Below, in pieces: positions 10,812 to 20,452 of a stretch of DNA of 64,000 bases (the stretch's first letter is position 1; every line of letters starts with the position of its first letter). A model generated the notes under the pieces. That model was given only the letters and a program-made list of their open reading frames with translations. It had not been told where the DNA came from and searched no databases. The translations under genes and the position numbers were made by a program. This stretch comes from Tremella fuciformis (lineage: Eukaryota; Basidiomycota; Tremellomycetes; Tremellales; Tremellaceae): NCBI GenBank assembly GCA_032768795.1, contig CP136492.1, positions 1,302,001-1,366,000 of the forward strand, read 5' to 3'.

Positions 10812-13800
10812 ATGTCCACGCCCGGCCCGTCAGGAGCGATCTTGCGCAGGCATATACCCTACCTGTCTTTCCACAAGGCGATCATACGGGAGATCTGTCG
10901 GCCGCAGAAGGACGACCTGCTCATCATAGCCAAAGGTCTTGGCCTACGAAGGGTAAGCCACGCGCTCGCAGGCACCTAGAGGCTAGGCTGATCATAGATT
11001 GTATGCGCTCTCCTGAAGACCTATGACAGGAAAGAGGACCTCGTCTTGGTGGTACGTGGCCATGCGAGCGGCCCAAGGCGAGCTCATGGCAGGTCAATGC
11101 GACCCCGGCAGATGAAGCGGGTATCGGGGATGAGTTGGGGATCATGGGCGTGCGCGATCCCGGTTTCCGGATACTGACATATGAGATGTCGGTGAGGGAA
11201 AGGTGCGCTTAGACAGCTATCAACGATTCGCAGAGAGCTGACTCGCAGGGAAGAGATGTACCGCCATGGCGGTCTTTTTAGCGTGACGAGCAAGATCCTG
11301 GTCAACGATTTCCTGAGTGGGCCGTTGAGTAGGCTTGGGCGTGCGGATGCTGAGTATCAGAGGGCACGGTTCCTGCCAAGCTCGTTACGGGCCTTGTCAT
11401 CCTCCACGCGGAAAAGTCGGCTTCCGGGCTATCTTTGCTGCGCCAGCTGATGTGCAGGGTCTCGCATGGTAGCCAAGAAGAGTTTGCGGTACGGCTATTT
11501 CGTCGCGAGAATCAGGTACGACTATTCTTATGTGCTGTGCCTATGCTGACGACCCAGAGTGGATTCTGCAAAGCCTTTTCGGACGAGCCAGAGCTTTTCG
11601 CGCACGGCATGTCGCCCCTACGGGACATGCTGGTCAACCTCAACATGAACAGCTGTATGATCTGGCCTAGGTAGGACGACTCCGAGGCAAGCTTTTTGAG
11701 CTCACAGGCAGATTCAATGAGGCAGTCAAGGTCGCTCTTGCCACTCGCCAGGCAGAGGTAGTGGAAATGTACCAGCCGATGACGGATCTGATGCGACAAT
11801 GCCAGGACGCCATCACCGAGTGCATGGAGGCAATGCTCGTCGAGCTGAAGAGAGATCACTCCTTGGTGTGTCCGCTCAATGGAGCATTGGAAGCTCGTCT
11901 CACAGCAGAATCTTGATCTCGAGGATTTGAATGTTCGGAACGCTCAATTCAAGAACTTCGACACCATCGTCCGTATGCGTCTGAAGCCCGTTTGGCATAA
12001 GGTAGGGGCGAAGACAAGGGTACATGTCGCCGCCTTGACCGAATTGCGCAATCTTCACACGCAAGTTGGAGACCGTGGTTGAGTGTGCTGCATTGACCTG
12101 ATAGGTGGCTACTCGAGTACGACTCGGCTACGTTCGCGTCCTACATCAACACCCTGCAGCGACAGCATTTCCGGGCAGAGAAATTGTCCACCGGGGCAGG
12201 TAGACATGTTCACGACTGGTTCAATGCCAAGGCTGCCGCGCTTCTGGTCGAGGCATCCCAAGGCCGGGTCTCTAGGAAGGCTCTGACGATGGACAACGAA
12301 CCAGCTCCTTCCACGGATGACCACTCGAACGGGCATGACGAGTACGACGACGAGCTCGAAGCGCTCCGACAATCCGAAGCGGGAGCGACAGACAACCAGG
12401 AGATGGAAGACGAGGATCTTATGGAGACCTTTGCGACACAGACTCAAACGATACAAGCACCGCTGGATCTAGACGACGATGACGAGCTTGTTGAAGTCGA
12501 CCCGTCGGACGAGACATCGAGGCCGACGATGGAAAGCGCCCCACCGGTATTCCGGCCGATTACGGTGGGTCTTGAGGACAATCTCGCTGCTGCTGTCAAG
12601 AGGCGATTGCGAAAAGGACATGAGGCCATTCTGGAAGAACAACCGAAATGGTCACTCCTCGCCAAGGTGCTCAAGGAGATAGAGGATACCATTGCCCGAG
12701 TGGCCGAAACTCATGCGGATGCGCCTGGGACCAACATCGTGCTCATCATGACTTCGTCAGATCGAACATGTCTGCAGCTTCGGCAATATCTTACCACGAT
12801 GGAGCAGACAGATCCACCCTTCGGGCCACAGGCAGGGAGAAAGATGATGGAGACCCTCTTCCTGAGCAATTGGCAGCATGAGAAGATCGGGGAGCGGCTC
12901 ACCAATCCCGCCCGGATGGACGGCCTCAATGGGGCAGATGAGGTCAAAGGAAACAAGGGCGAGATGGAGCAGAAACGAGACAAGTTCGGGCGGCGTGGTG
13001 TACCAGCTTACAAGCGCCGTAGACTACGTGGTGGCGCTACTGCTCCTTCTGGCAGAGATTCGCCGGGGGAGAAAGATCTGTGAGCTTATTCTTTGCGTCT
13101 CTGTGGAGAGCCGACACCGCAGATCACACAAAGAAGCAATGATGCGTGCCCAGTCCGCGTTCACAGGGGGTTCTGGAGGTCACATATCCCCCATCGTCAT
13201 TGAGGACGATCAAACGCCTGGTGCTGGCCCATCAAGGCCCCGACAAGCAGAATTGCCGATCTCCGAGGCAAGCTCAACCCTTCGCGCGCATGTCGGAGTA
13301 GTAGAGGAAGAAGAGCTCGACGTTGCGAGCACGAAATGGCTTCGCGACCGCGGCCTGCTGCCGGAAGACTTTGAGACGGACTATGGACTTCTAGCACCCC
13401 AAGATACGGTGATCGTTCGCCCGTACGGCGGTGAAGACGACGACATACTCCTGCAAGAGCTTCGTCCGCGGTTTGTCGTAATGTACGAGCCGAATTTACC
13501 TTTTATTCGTCGATTGGAGGTGAGTGACCCGGACTAGTGAGAAATAGTGACTGAACGGTGAGGTTTACAAGAACTGCAATCCCGGTTTGGCTTTACGAGT
13601 GTATCAGATGACGTATACGAATTCTTTTGAGGAGGACCGATTCCTGTCGACGATGTCGCGGGAGGACGAGGCTTTCCGGAAACTCATTGAGGACAGGCAA
13701 AACATGGTTATCCCTATATACAACAATAACCCGCGAGCGCCGATGAGAGACAACATCACTCGCAGCAAAACGACATATTCAACGCGACGGGCAGGTGGCG

Positions 13801-14678
13801 GCGATACAGGCGAGGATGCAAGGGTAATCTCTCACATCTCTCGTATAGTCCGGGCTGACTGGTGAGATCATCGTCGACATCCGTGAGATGGGCGCTATTC
13901 TCCCGTCACTGATCGATGCTGCGGGTATGAAGGTCGTCCCTGCCACATTGACGGTTGGCGACTACATCCTCAGCCCGAAGATGTGCGTCGAAAGAAAGGC
14001 CTTGCCAGATCTCGAAGCTAGCTTTGCCAACGGGCGATTGTAAGTGACAGCTCATGAGACCGATAGTCTTCTGATCAATAGGCACACCCAATGCGAAAGC
14101 ATGACATCCCACTACGAGATTTGTATCCTTCTGATCGAGTTTGAGGAGGACAAATTTGGCATGAGAGTGAGTTAGGGTTGCTTGATTGACATCCAGATAT
14201 TGATGAGTAGACTCGCGAAGATGCTCGGCGGGAGGCGGCTGGACGCAAGGCCGAAGTCGACGATTGGCGCGACGCCTTCTACCTGCAGGGCAAACTTGTG
14301 CTCCTCGCGCTGCACTTTCCTCGGTTACGCATCGTATGGTCTTCCTCGCCACACGAGAGTGTCAAAATACTGTCAGACCTCAAACTGAACCACGACGAGC
14401 CGGACGAGGTCTCGGCCATCACGAAGGGATCTTCATCAGGTGCAGATGGAGAAGAGAATTTGTTCGGCGGGACTATGGAGAACGCAGGGGCGGTCGAGAT
14501 GCTGCGTGCGATCCCCGGCGTTAGCGGTCACGCTCTCAAGTACGTGATAAGCAAAGTGGAGGGGATACAGGAGCTGGTTGGTATGAGTGAGAATGCCCTG
14601 TGTGAGGTGCTGGGCGACGAGGCGGGCCACAAGGCCTATTCGTTCATACATGCCGATTCGCGTCGAATGGTTAGATGA
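10812..14678 (+). CDS. RAD1: XPF-family structure-specific endonuclease RAD1
   Basis: Catalytic subunit of the RAD1-RAD10 (XPF-ERCC1) 5'-flap endonuclease in nucleotide excision and recombination repair. Fifteen exons: 10812-10952, 10998-11051, 11093-11202, 11249-11328, 11361-11415, 11458-11515, 11558-11670, 11712-11865, 11906-12060, 12105-13079, 13123-13519, 13563-13823, 13867-14039, 14082-14166, 14211-14678; 1,092 residues. The N-terminal helicase-like region has TGLVILHAEK, GFCKAFSDEPELF and LEDLNVRNAQFKNFD. The nuclease domain has VDIREMGA, GDYILSP (Asp883) and VERKALPD (Glu893-Lys895), the catalytic GDXnERKxxxD motif. A C-terminal HhH-like segment follows (AVEMLRAIPGVSGHALKYVI). The intron at 12061-12104 appears to use a GC donor (GCAAGT). 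Exon 9 has an ambiguous CAGCAG acceptor. The middle of exon 10 is an acidic insertion. Confidence 0.95.
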
Positions 14679-15000
14679 GTCGGTGCGTTTGTGGTTGTTC
14701 GGATGCATCTTGTTTGGTTTAGGAGCAGGAACCAGCCGGCTGCGGCTTGAGAGAGTACGTATGTATGTCCAGTCTGGCGTGCGGCGTGAACGTTGGTAGA
14801 TGCGCCTTGACGCCACGGGCGTGTTGTTTCGCGTAACATACCAAGACGCAAACATCCAGCACGGGCTGCTTCCTCCCATCTGTGTACAGTCAGCTCGTGT
14901 TGAGTGGCTGCAGTGTAGTCTTTTGCACCACCGCGCCGCAGATGTCCATATGTGTGAGATCTGTATGCCGCTGACGCAGTGAGACAACAGGTCGCCTCCA
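14679..15000. other. intergenic between RAD1 and the transposon
   Basis: RAD1 3' flank and the original intergenic DNA up to the transposon target site. I see no gene, repeat or RNA. Confidence 0.4.
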
Positions 15001-15007
15001 ATCGCTA
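15001..15007. repeat. target-site duplication, left copy
   Basis: The heptamer ATCGCTA abuts the left inverted repeat and is repeated exactly after the right one at 18481-18487. It marks the insertion site. MULE duplications are usually 8-11 bp, so 7 bp is slightly short; one extra position on each side differs. Confidence 0.8.
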
Positions 15008-15061
15008 GAGTCCCGCTTGGGGCACGACGTCTTTCCTTAAACGCACGACGTCTTTACGTAA
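15008..15061 (+). repeat. left terminal inverted repeat of the MULE
   Basis: 54 bp starting GAGTCCCGCTTGG. It contains the 13-mer GCACGACGTCTTT twice, at 15022-15034 and 15043-15055, offset by 21 bp (two helical turns). This pair is a likely transposase recognition site. Confidence 0.93.
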
Positions 15062-15443
15062 ATACAAAACTGCCACAGTCGGCGGTCGCCGCCTGCAGAG
15101 ATAATGCCGAAATGCCGAGAATGCCTCGTGCACGGACGCGTCGATAACGCCGAAATTCCGCTCAGCCCTGAACTGACCACCACTGCTCACCATCATCTTG
15201 TCGTTGTATCTCAACATCACCACCGCCGTCTTGCTCGATATCGCTCGCACACGTCTCAAACACCGCTCAGACGTTCTCATCGACGCTCTTTACCCCCTCA
15301 CGCTCTTTTCCCGCTCGAGAAAGGCTGAAAATCTCGAGAAACCGCCATCGCCAACACCTTGCCCCCGCCACCCAACCAGCCTCCCCCATCATTCACCTCC
15401 ATCCACCGCATGTCGACAGCTATCGCTCTGCCGCTCTTACAGC

Positions 15444-18257
15444 ATGGTCTCACACACCCAGAGCACCCTTGGTCCAAGCCTCAGCTCGTTAGGATCATTG
15501 CCTGGTGAGTTGTCGCTGTCGACATGTCGGTCATTGTTGACATCAGAGGGTCCCTTGTTGACCTCGGACACCCCTTCTTATCGGATCCCCCCACCTCTGA
15601 CCCCGCCTCCCAGTCGGCCTTCGAGATCCCTTCCTGACAGCGACACAGACGCCCAGTCCCTCTCATCGGTGTCAGACGATCTCGACGATGTATCCGAGGC
15701 CGATACCGACACATCCGAGGAAGCCCCTTACTCGTCCGACAGCGACTTCGAGCCAGCCGAGGAACTCCCTGTCCTCACCCATCCTCCCTACCGGCCTGCT
15801 CTCGGCATCCGCTTCCTATCCCGCTCGTCTCTCCTAGCCGACATCCAGGCCTTCGCCAAGGCCCATGGGTTCGGTGTCACCATTGCCCGGTCGAGCAACA
15901 AGAGGAAGGGCTTCCAAAACATGCAGCTCAAGTGTGTCCATGGCGGGAAGCCTGGCACGCACAGGAAGGGCTATGAGGAGCAGAGAAGGCGGACGATATG
16001 GGCTAGGCAGAAGAACTGTCCTTTCCTCATCTATGCTCGGAACCATGGCGGCACCGATGTCTTCGGCAACGCCCGAGAAGAGGACTGGCGGATCGATATC
16101 GAGTCCCAATGCGATCATCACAACCACCCTCCTAGCAGGCCTATCGACCTAGCCGTCCACCGAAAGGCGTCCATGACCGCCGAGGCCCATGCGTTCCTTG
16201 TCGGTCAGATCGAGCTTCGGAACAAGCCCCGAAAGATACATGCCAATGTTACCCGCGAGTTCCCGTCCGTCCTCATTGCCCGCCATGACATCTACAACCT
16301 CGGCTTCCGACATCGATGGGCTGAGCGCAGCGGTCATACGAGCACCGAGGCCATCGTCAGGAAGCTGCAAGACGACGGCGAGCTCGCTAGGGCGTTTGTG
16401 GACGATCAACGGCGCTGTATTGGACTTCTCTATACCACTCGCGAGGCCCGTGCGCTCACCCATCGCTTTCCCACGGTGCTCTTCCTCGACACTACCTTCC
16501 AGACCAACCGTCATGGCCTATCTATGCTTCACATTGCGGGGTTCACAGCGACAGGCCACACCTACACCTCCGCTGTCGTCTTCATACTCATGCAGACCAC
16601 CGAATGGTACGAGCTCGCCATCAAAGCCTATCTCGACTTCGTTCAGGTTCGGAAGGACAAGGTGGAGGTCGTGGTGACCGATCGAGAACCAGCCATCCGC
16701 AACGCTCTCGAAGAGGTCCTGCCGGACGCCTATCAGCTGCTGTGCTACTGGCACCTATCTGAGAATGTCAAGGGCAACACCGCCAAGTACTTCAAGAAGT
16801 TGTCGAAGCGGAAGCCCGACTACGACCCCGATGAGGCCTCGAAAGCCTTTCGGAAGTGTTGGAAAGCCAACATCGTGGATGCCACCACCAAGGCCGCCAT
16901 CTCTGCAGGCTTCGACACCATCAGAGCAGCCTTTCCCGAGCCCGAGCTCGAGAAAGCTCACAAGTACCTGAAGGGGCTACAGGGCCATCGCAAGCGGTTC
17001 ATTTCGGCCTACATAGATCGACATCGACACCTTGGGCAACGGACAACATCTCGGCTTGAGGGGACCCATAAAGCCCTCAAAGACCACATCGACAGCCATC
17101 ACGATGATCTTTATGAAGTCGTCCGCGGTCTCAGACTGTTCTTCAAGGACCAATGGGATGCTAGGTTGCTTGAATTTGGGAAGCAGAGGGAGATCTCTGA
17201 CATCGGTGTCTCCAAGGTGTTTGCTAGGGTAAGTCGTCTTGCAGTCCGTGCGCACAGGCTGATCTGCAGGTCAAAGGTCGAGTGTCTCGGCACGCCATCG
17301 ACCTCGTCAAGGCCCAGCTCGCCATCGCCAGCAAGCTCATTGCCGCCGAGTCTCGAGGCGATCGCACCACCCCCTGCACCAATCATTTCCACAGCTCTTA
17401 TGGCCTCCCCTGCTCTCACCGGCTCAAGGATCTTGTCATTCAGGGCGCCTACCTCGAGATGGAGGCATTCCATCCTCATTGGCGGCTACCGACAGAGCGA
17501 GAACTGCGAGATTGGATGGAGGATGCAGAGAACAGCCTCTCCGGCACCCTGCAGCCACCAGACACCACCGAGACCATCCTACCACCGTCTTTCACCTTCC
17601 CAAACGACAATGACGATCAAGACATCATTCTCGATCCTCCCCATCGTCCCCGAAAGCGTGGCCGCCGTCGCAGAGCCAATACGAGGCGATCCGGACGGAC
17701 AGAGACTCAGACCGGTGGCGAGGACGCTGGTGGCGGTGGCGAGCAGGCTGCTGGCGGTAGCGAGCCAGAGGATGAGGAGCCCGAGCAACACCCAAGCGGT
17801 CGATGGGTAGGGCGTCATGAGCGACAAGCGAGGCCCCTTCAACAGCGACGGTTCAAATGTTCGGCCTGTGGCGAGCAGGGTCACAACATGAGGAGCAAGG
17901 ACTGTCCCGTGCGCAGGCAGAATCGCAGGCAAGAGGTCGAGGACGCACGGAACGACATCGCACGGAACCGGAGACCGCTGCAGGAATCACAGGTGAGCTG
18001 CCACAGTCTGACTGCCACATTCAGACTGAGCTGAGAACTAGGCGGCAAACCGCTCAAGTCTGCCAGGAACAGTCGACCAAAGCAGCTCGAATGTCGACAT
18101 CGGAAGCATTTTAGGCGGGTCCGGACATGGTCTGTTTGATGGGCTGGACCAGGGGACAGCCGGTCAGGAAGGAAATCTTCTTTCCGAGCCAGCACTCACT
18201 GAAGATCTGATTCAGCTCTGGCAGGACATAGATAGAGTAGGGAACGACCTGTTGTAG
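15444..18257 (+). CDS. MULE transposase (DDE, SWIM and CCHC zinc fingers)
   Basis: Catalyses excision and insertion of the surrounding element. Exons are 15444-17228, 17270-17992 and 18042-18257, giving 907 residues. The N terminus is Ser/Pro/Asp-rich. A FAR1-like DNA-binding region (about 125-240) with conserved Cys and His residues follows. The MULE catalytic domain has FLDTTFQTN (Asp349), VVTDREPAIRNALEEVLP (Asp413) and TSRLEGTHKALK (Glu539) as the DDE triad. After intron 1 comes a SWIM-type finger (CTNHFHSSYGLPCSH, Cys631/Cys643/His645). Near the C terminus is a zinc knuckle of unusual spacing, CSACGEQGHNMRSKDC (CX2CX4HX6C). The ATG at 15444 is the first in frame. Exon 3 is accepted because its frame stays open to an acidic tail (LIQLWQDIDRVGNDLL). 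Confidence 0.9.
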
Positions 18258-18365
18258 AGCTCTGAATGCTGTATGCATGCATGCATAGCCCTTACAGAGC
18301 AACTTGGTGGTGAACGATCATAATGAAAGAGCAGAGTGAACTTGAGGTTGCGATGGATGGGGTCT

Positions 18366-18415
18366 CACGTGGTATACACGTGAGAGACACGTGTCACAAA
18401 CGTGGATATCACGTG
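18366..18415. promoter_or_regulatory. array of five ACGTG boxes at exact 11-bp spacing
   Basis: ACGTG begins at 18367, 18378, 18389, 18400 and 18411, a constant step of 11 bp. Four of the five are full CACGTG palindromes; the fourth is AACGTG. The array stops 11 bp before the right inverted repeat and has no counterpart at the left end. One helical turn per step puts all boxes on the same DNA face. CACGTG is the classic bHLH/bZIP-type target; its use here by host factors or by the transposase is inference. Confidence 0.85.
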
Positions 18416-18426
18416 ATCCCACAATC

Positions 18427-18480
18427 TTACGTAAAGACGTCGTGCGTTGAAGGAAAGACGTCGTGCCCCAAGCGGGACTC
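18427..18480 (-). repeat. right terminal inverted repeat of the MULE
   Basis: Reverse complement of the left repeat with one mismatch in 54 bp (the CCTTAAACG segment reads CCTTCAACG). It keeps both 13-bp internal repeats with the same 21-bp offset. Confidence 0.93.
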
Positions 18481-18487
18481 ATCGCTA
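18481..18487. repeat. target-site duplication, right copy
   Basis: ATCGCTA, identical to 15001-15007. Confidence 0.8.
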
Positions 18488-20452
18488 CCGCTGCGAGCTG
18501 TCAGCTGCCACCTCCTCTATGCAGGATACCACCATCCCCCTTCGCTCAGGCCCGAGGTGGCCCTGAGGAAAGCCCAGGCCAGATGGGCGCAACGACCGCA
18601 GAGAGAGGAGAGACGTAAAGGGGCAAATTGACAGACGACGCCACTGTCGATCGCTCATCCCCCAACCTAGAGTCAAGCAGTCAGAGCCGCAGCAGAGAAC
18701 GACAGGAAAATATACCATGGAGACTGCCCTGAATGCTCCTAATCGCGCTGCATTGCCTGGAATTACGGAACGCCTCTCGTCTCTTTCCTAAGATGGCCTG
18801 GGATCCCTGCTCATTAGGCGGCTCTACGCTCAAGCTCTGAACGATCGAAGCGACTCCGAGCATAGCAGATGCCGGTCCTTTCACAAGATGCGCCGACAAG
18901 GGATGTGCAGCGGCGGTTGTCACCTGTTCGACGGACGCGAGTGACTCCTTGTTCGTCTCCTACATCTCTCTCTGTGTTGGCAACGAGACTGCCTCTTGCA
19001 GTCGGTCGGTCGACCCCACAAGCCCTCGCTTGCCCCGCGCCAGCCATCTCGAACCGCGAATAGCGGGACGCGTTGCGACCGCTGCCGCTGCTCCTGCCGC
19101 CTACTCCTGCCTGTCCGACAGACCTCGCCGCCAGGACGCCGCACCGCGCACCCTGCGGCGTCATCTCGTGGACAGGATCTGAGATCATACCGAGCGAGCA
19201 TTGTTCGGTTCCCGCGTCACTCGAGATCGCTGCGCGCCAACCGACGACCAGCAGCAGTCAGCAGCTGGGTGTCGCATCGCGTTTCAGTCCGACCGAGAGC
19301 TGCAGGCACGGTCTCGCATCGGTAGTCACTGCTGCTGCTGCTGCATGGCAGCAGTGTCAGTGTCGATCTGGACGTGATCATCCGGGATCGACAGGCCGAC
19401 GCTAACGAACGGAGCGGCATTGTTGGCTCGCAAGAACCTCGTCCCTTGGCCCGGAACGAGTACTTCGTGGACGTCCCATCCGACGGGCCTCGACGTCGTT
19501 GGCGCTGATATTTTCGGTTGCTCGCTTTTGGCTCTTGGTCTCGCGCTCGCTCTGGCTTTCGGAGCCCTTTCGGCTCTCCCCTCGCAGGACAGCTGAGCTG
19601 ATACGGCCACTACAAACCGCTGCTCGGTGAGACCACCTGTCCGCGCCGACACCGACTCTTTCTCTGCAACCATACACATACACAATCTCATTCATCTTCT
19701 CGTCTCACATTCATTCGCCGGCTCTTGTCTCTTGCACTCCTTTCGGGCCCTATCAGGCGACACGAGGCTGCTACCGTACCCAGGGCGGGCGGCGATCAGC
19801 TGACCCACCGAGCACCCACTTGGACTGCCGCGAAAGTCGATTCGATCACACCGACACTGATACCGACACCGACAACGCCCCCGGTAGTCGGGGCACACCT
19901 TGGACCGGCGATCACACCCTCTTCACCGGCACCCGATACTCGAGGCTCGACTCACGCGTCACACACTCCATTACCACCATCACCATCATCAACACCACGA
20001 CGAGAGCAGCAGGCTAGATCACGCTATCTAGGCATCACGGCGGGCCGCAGAGCCCAGCCCGGCCTGGCCAGGGTGACAGCCAACTCGCCGATAGAGTAGT
20101 CGGGTGGAGAGATCGTATCGGGACTAGGGGCCGCCGAGGTTAGTCATGTTCATTTACTCAATCCCTCTCACCTCGTTTTGCCGCCCTGCCATTCCTCTTT
20201 ACTCTTCCTCTTCCTCGCCCGTCCCATCATGTCGCATCAGCCTATCTTCTCGCCCTCGTTCTTCCAGAACATGACCCATGGCCCGCATCCACGTCCATGT
20301 CCACACACAGCCCATGTCGATCTGTCGACGTGCAGCTTTGCTCGATCATCCCACACACACCAAACACCGGTTTAATCGACCATGTCTGACATTGCAGCTC
20401 ACTTGGCTCTCATAGCCCCATCTCACTCCTCTCCGTCTCGCTTTCTCCAAAC
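18488..20452. other. 2-kb stretch without a recognisable gene; leader of the MHYT gene
   Basis: No open frame here resembles a known family or chains into a credible spliced protein. The part nearest the MHYT gene (20150-20450) is pyrimidine-rich with several ATGs followed by short frames, as in a long 5' leader. Simple-sequence features are a CTG run near 19330 that can fold as a hairpin (arms CACTGCTGC and GCAGCAGTG) and CGACAC/ACCGAC-type repeats near 19850-19890. A long regulated leader or a non-coding RNA are both possible. Confidence 0.4.

Larger units (their letters stand above)
15008..18480 (+). mobile_element. complete Mutator-like (MULE) DNA transposon, 3,473 bp
   Basis: A cut-and-paste DNA transposon bounded by 54-bp terminal inverted repeats that differ at one position, and flanked by a perfect 7-bp direct repeat. 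It carries one spliced transposase gene without frameshift or stop. The transposase belongs to the MULE/FAR1-type superfamily (see its entry). The near-identity of the ends, the clean duplication and the open reading frame imply a recent insertion and possible activity. It landed 322 bp downstream of RAD1 and broke no gene. The fungal MULE group best known is Hop; assignment to that or another lineage needs a phylogeny. Confidence 0.93.

Noticed and set aside
15198..15443. 82-codon N-terminal extension of the transposase frame
   Set aside because: Open, but has no ATG before 15444 and is low complexity.
17857..18114. Alternative frame at the transposase C terminus
   Set aside because: The splice at 17992/18042 gives a longer acidic tail in frame with the catalytic domain; this frame would lose the zinc knuckle.
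19725..20099. 124-codon frame in the MHYT upstream region
   Set aside because: Thr/Pro-rich simple-sequence composition, no homology, no splice context.
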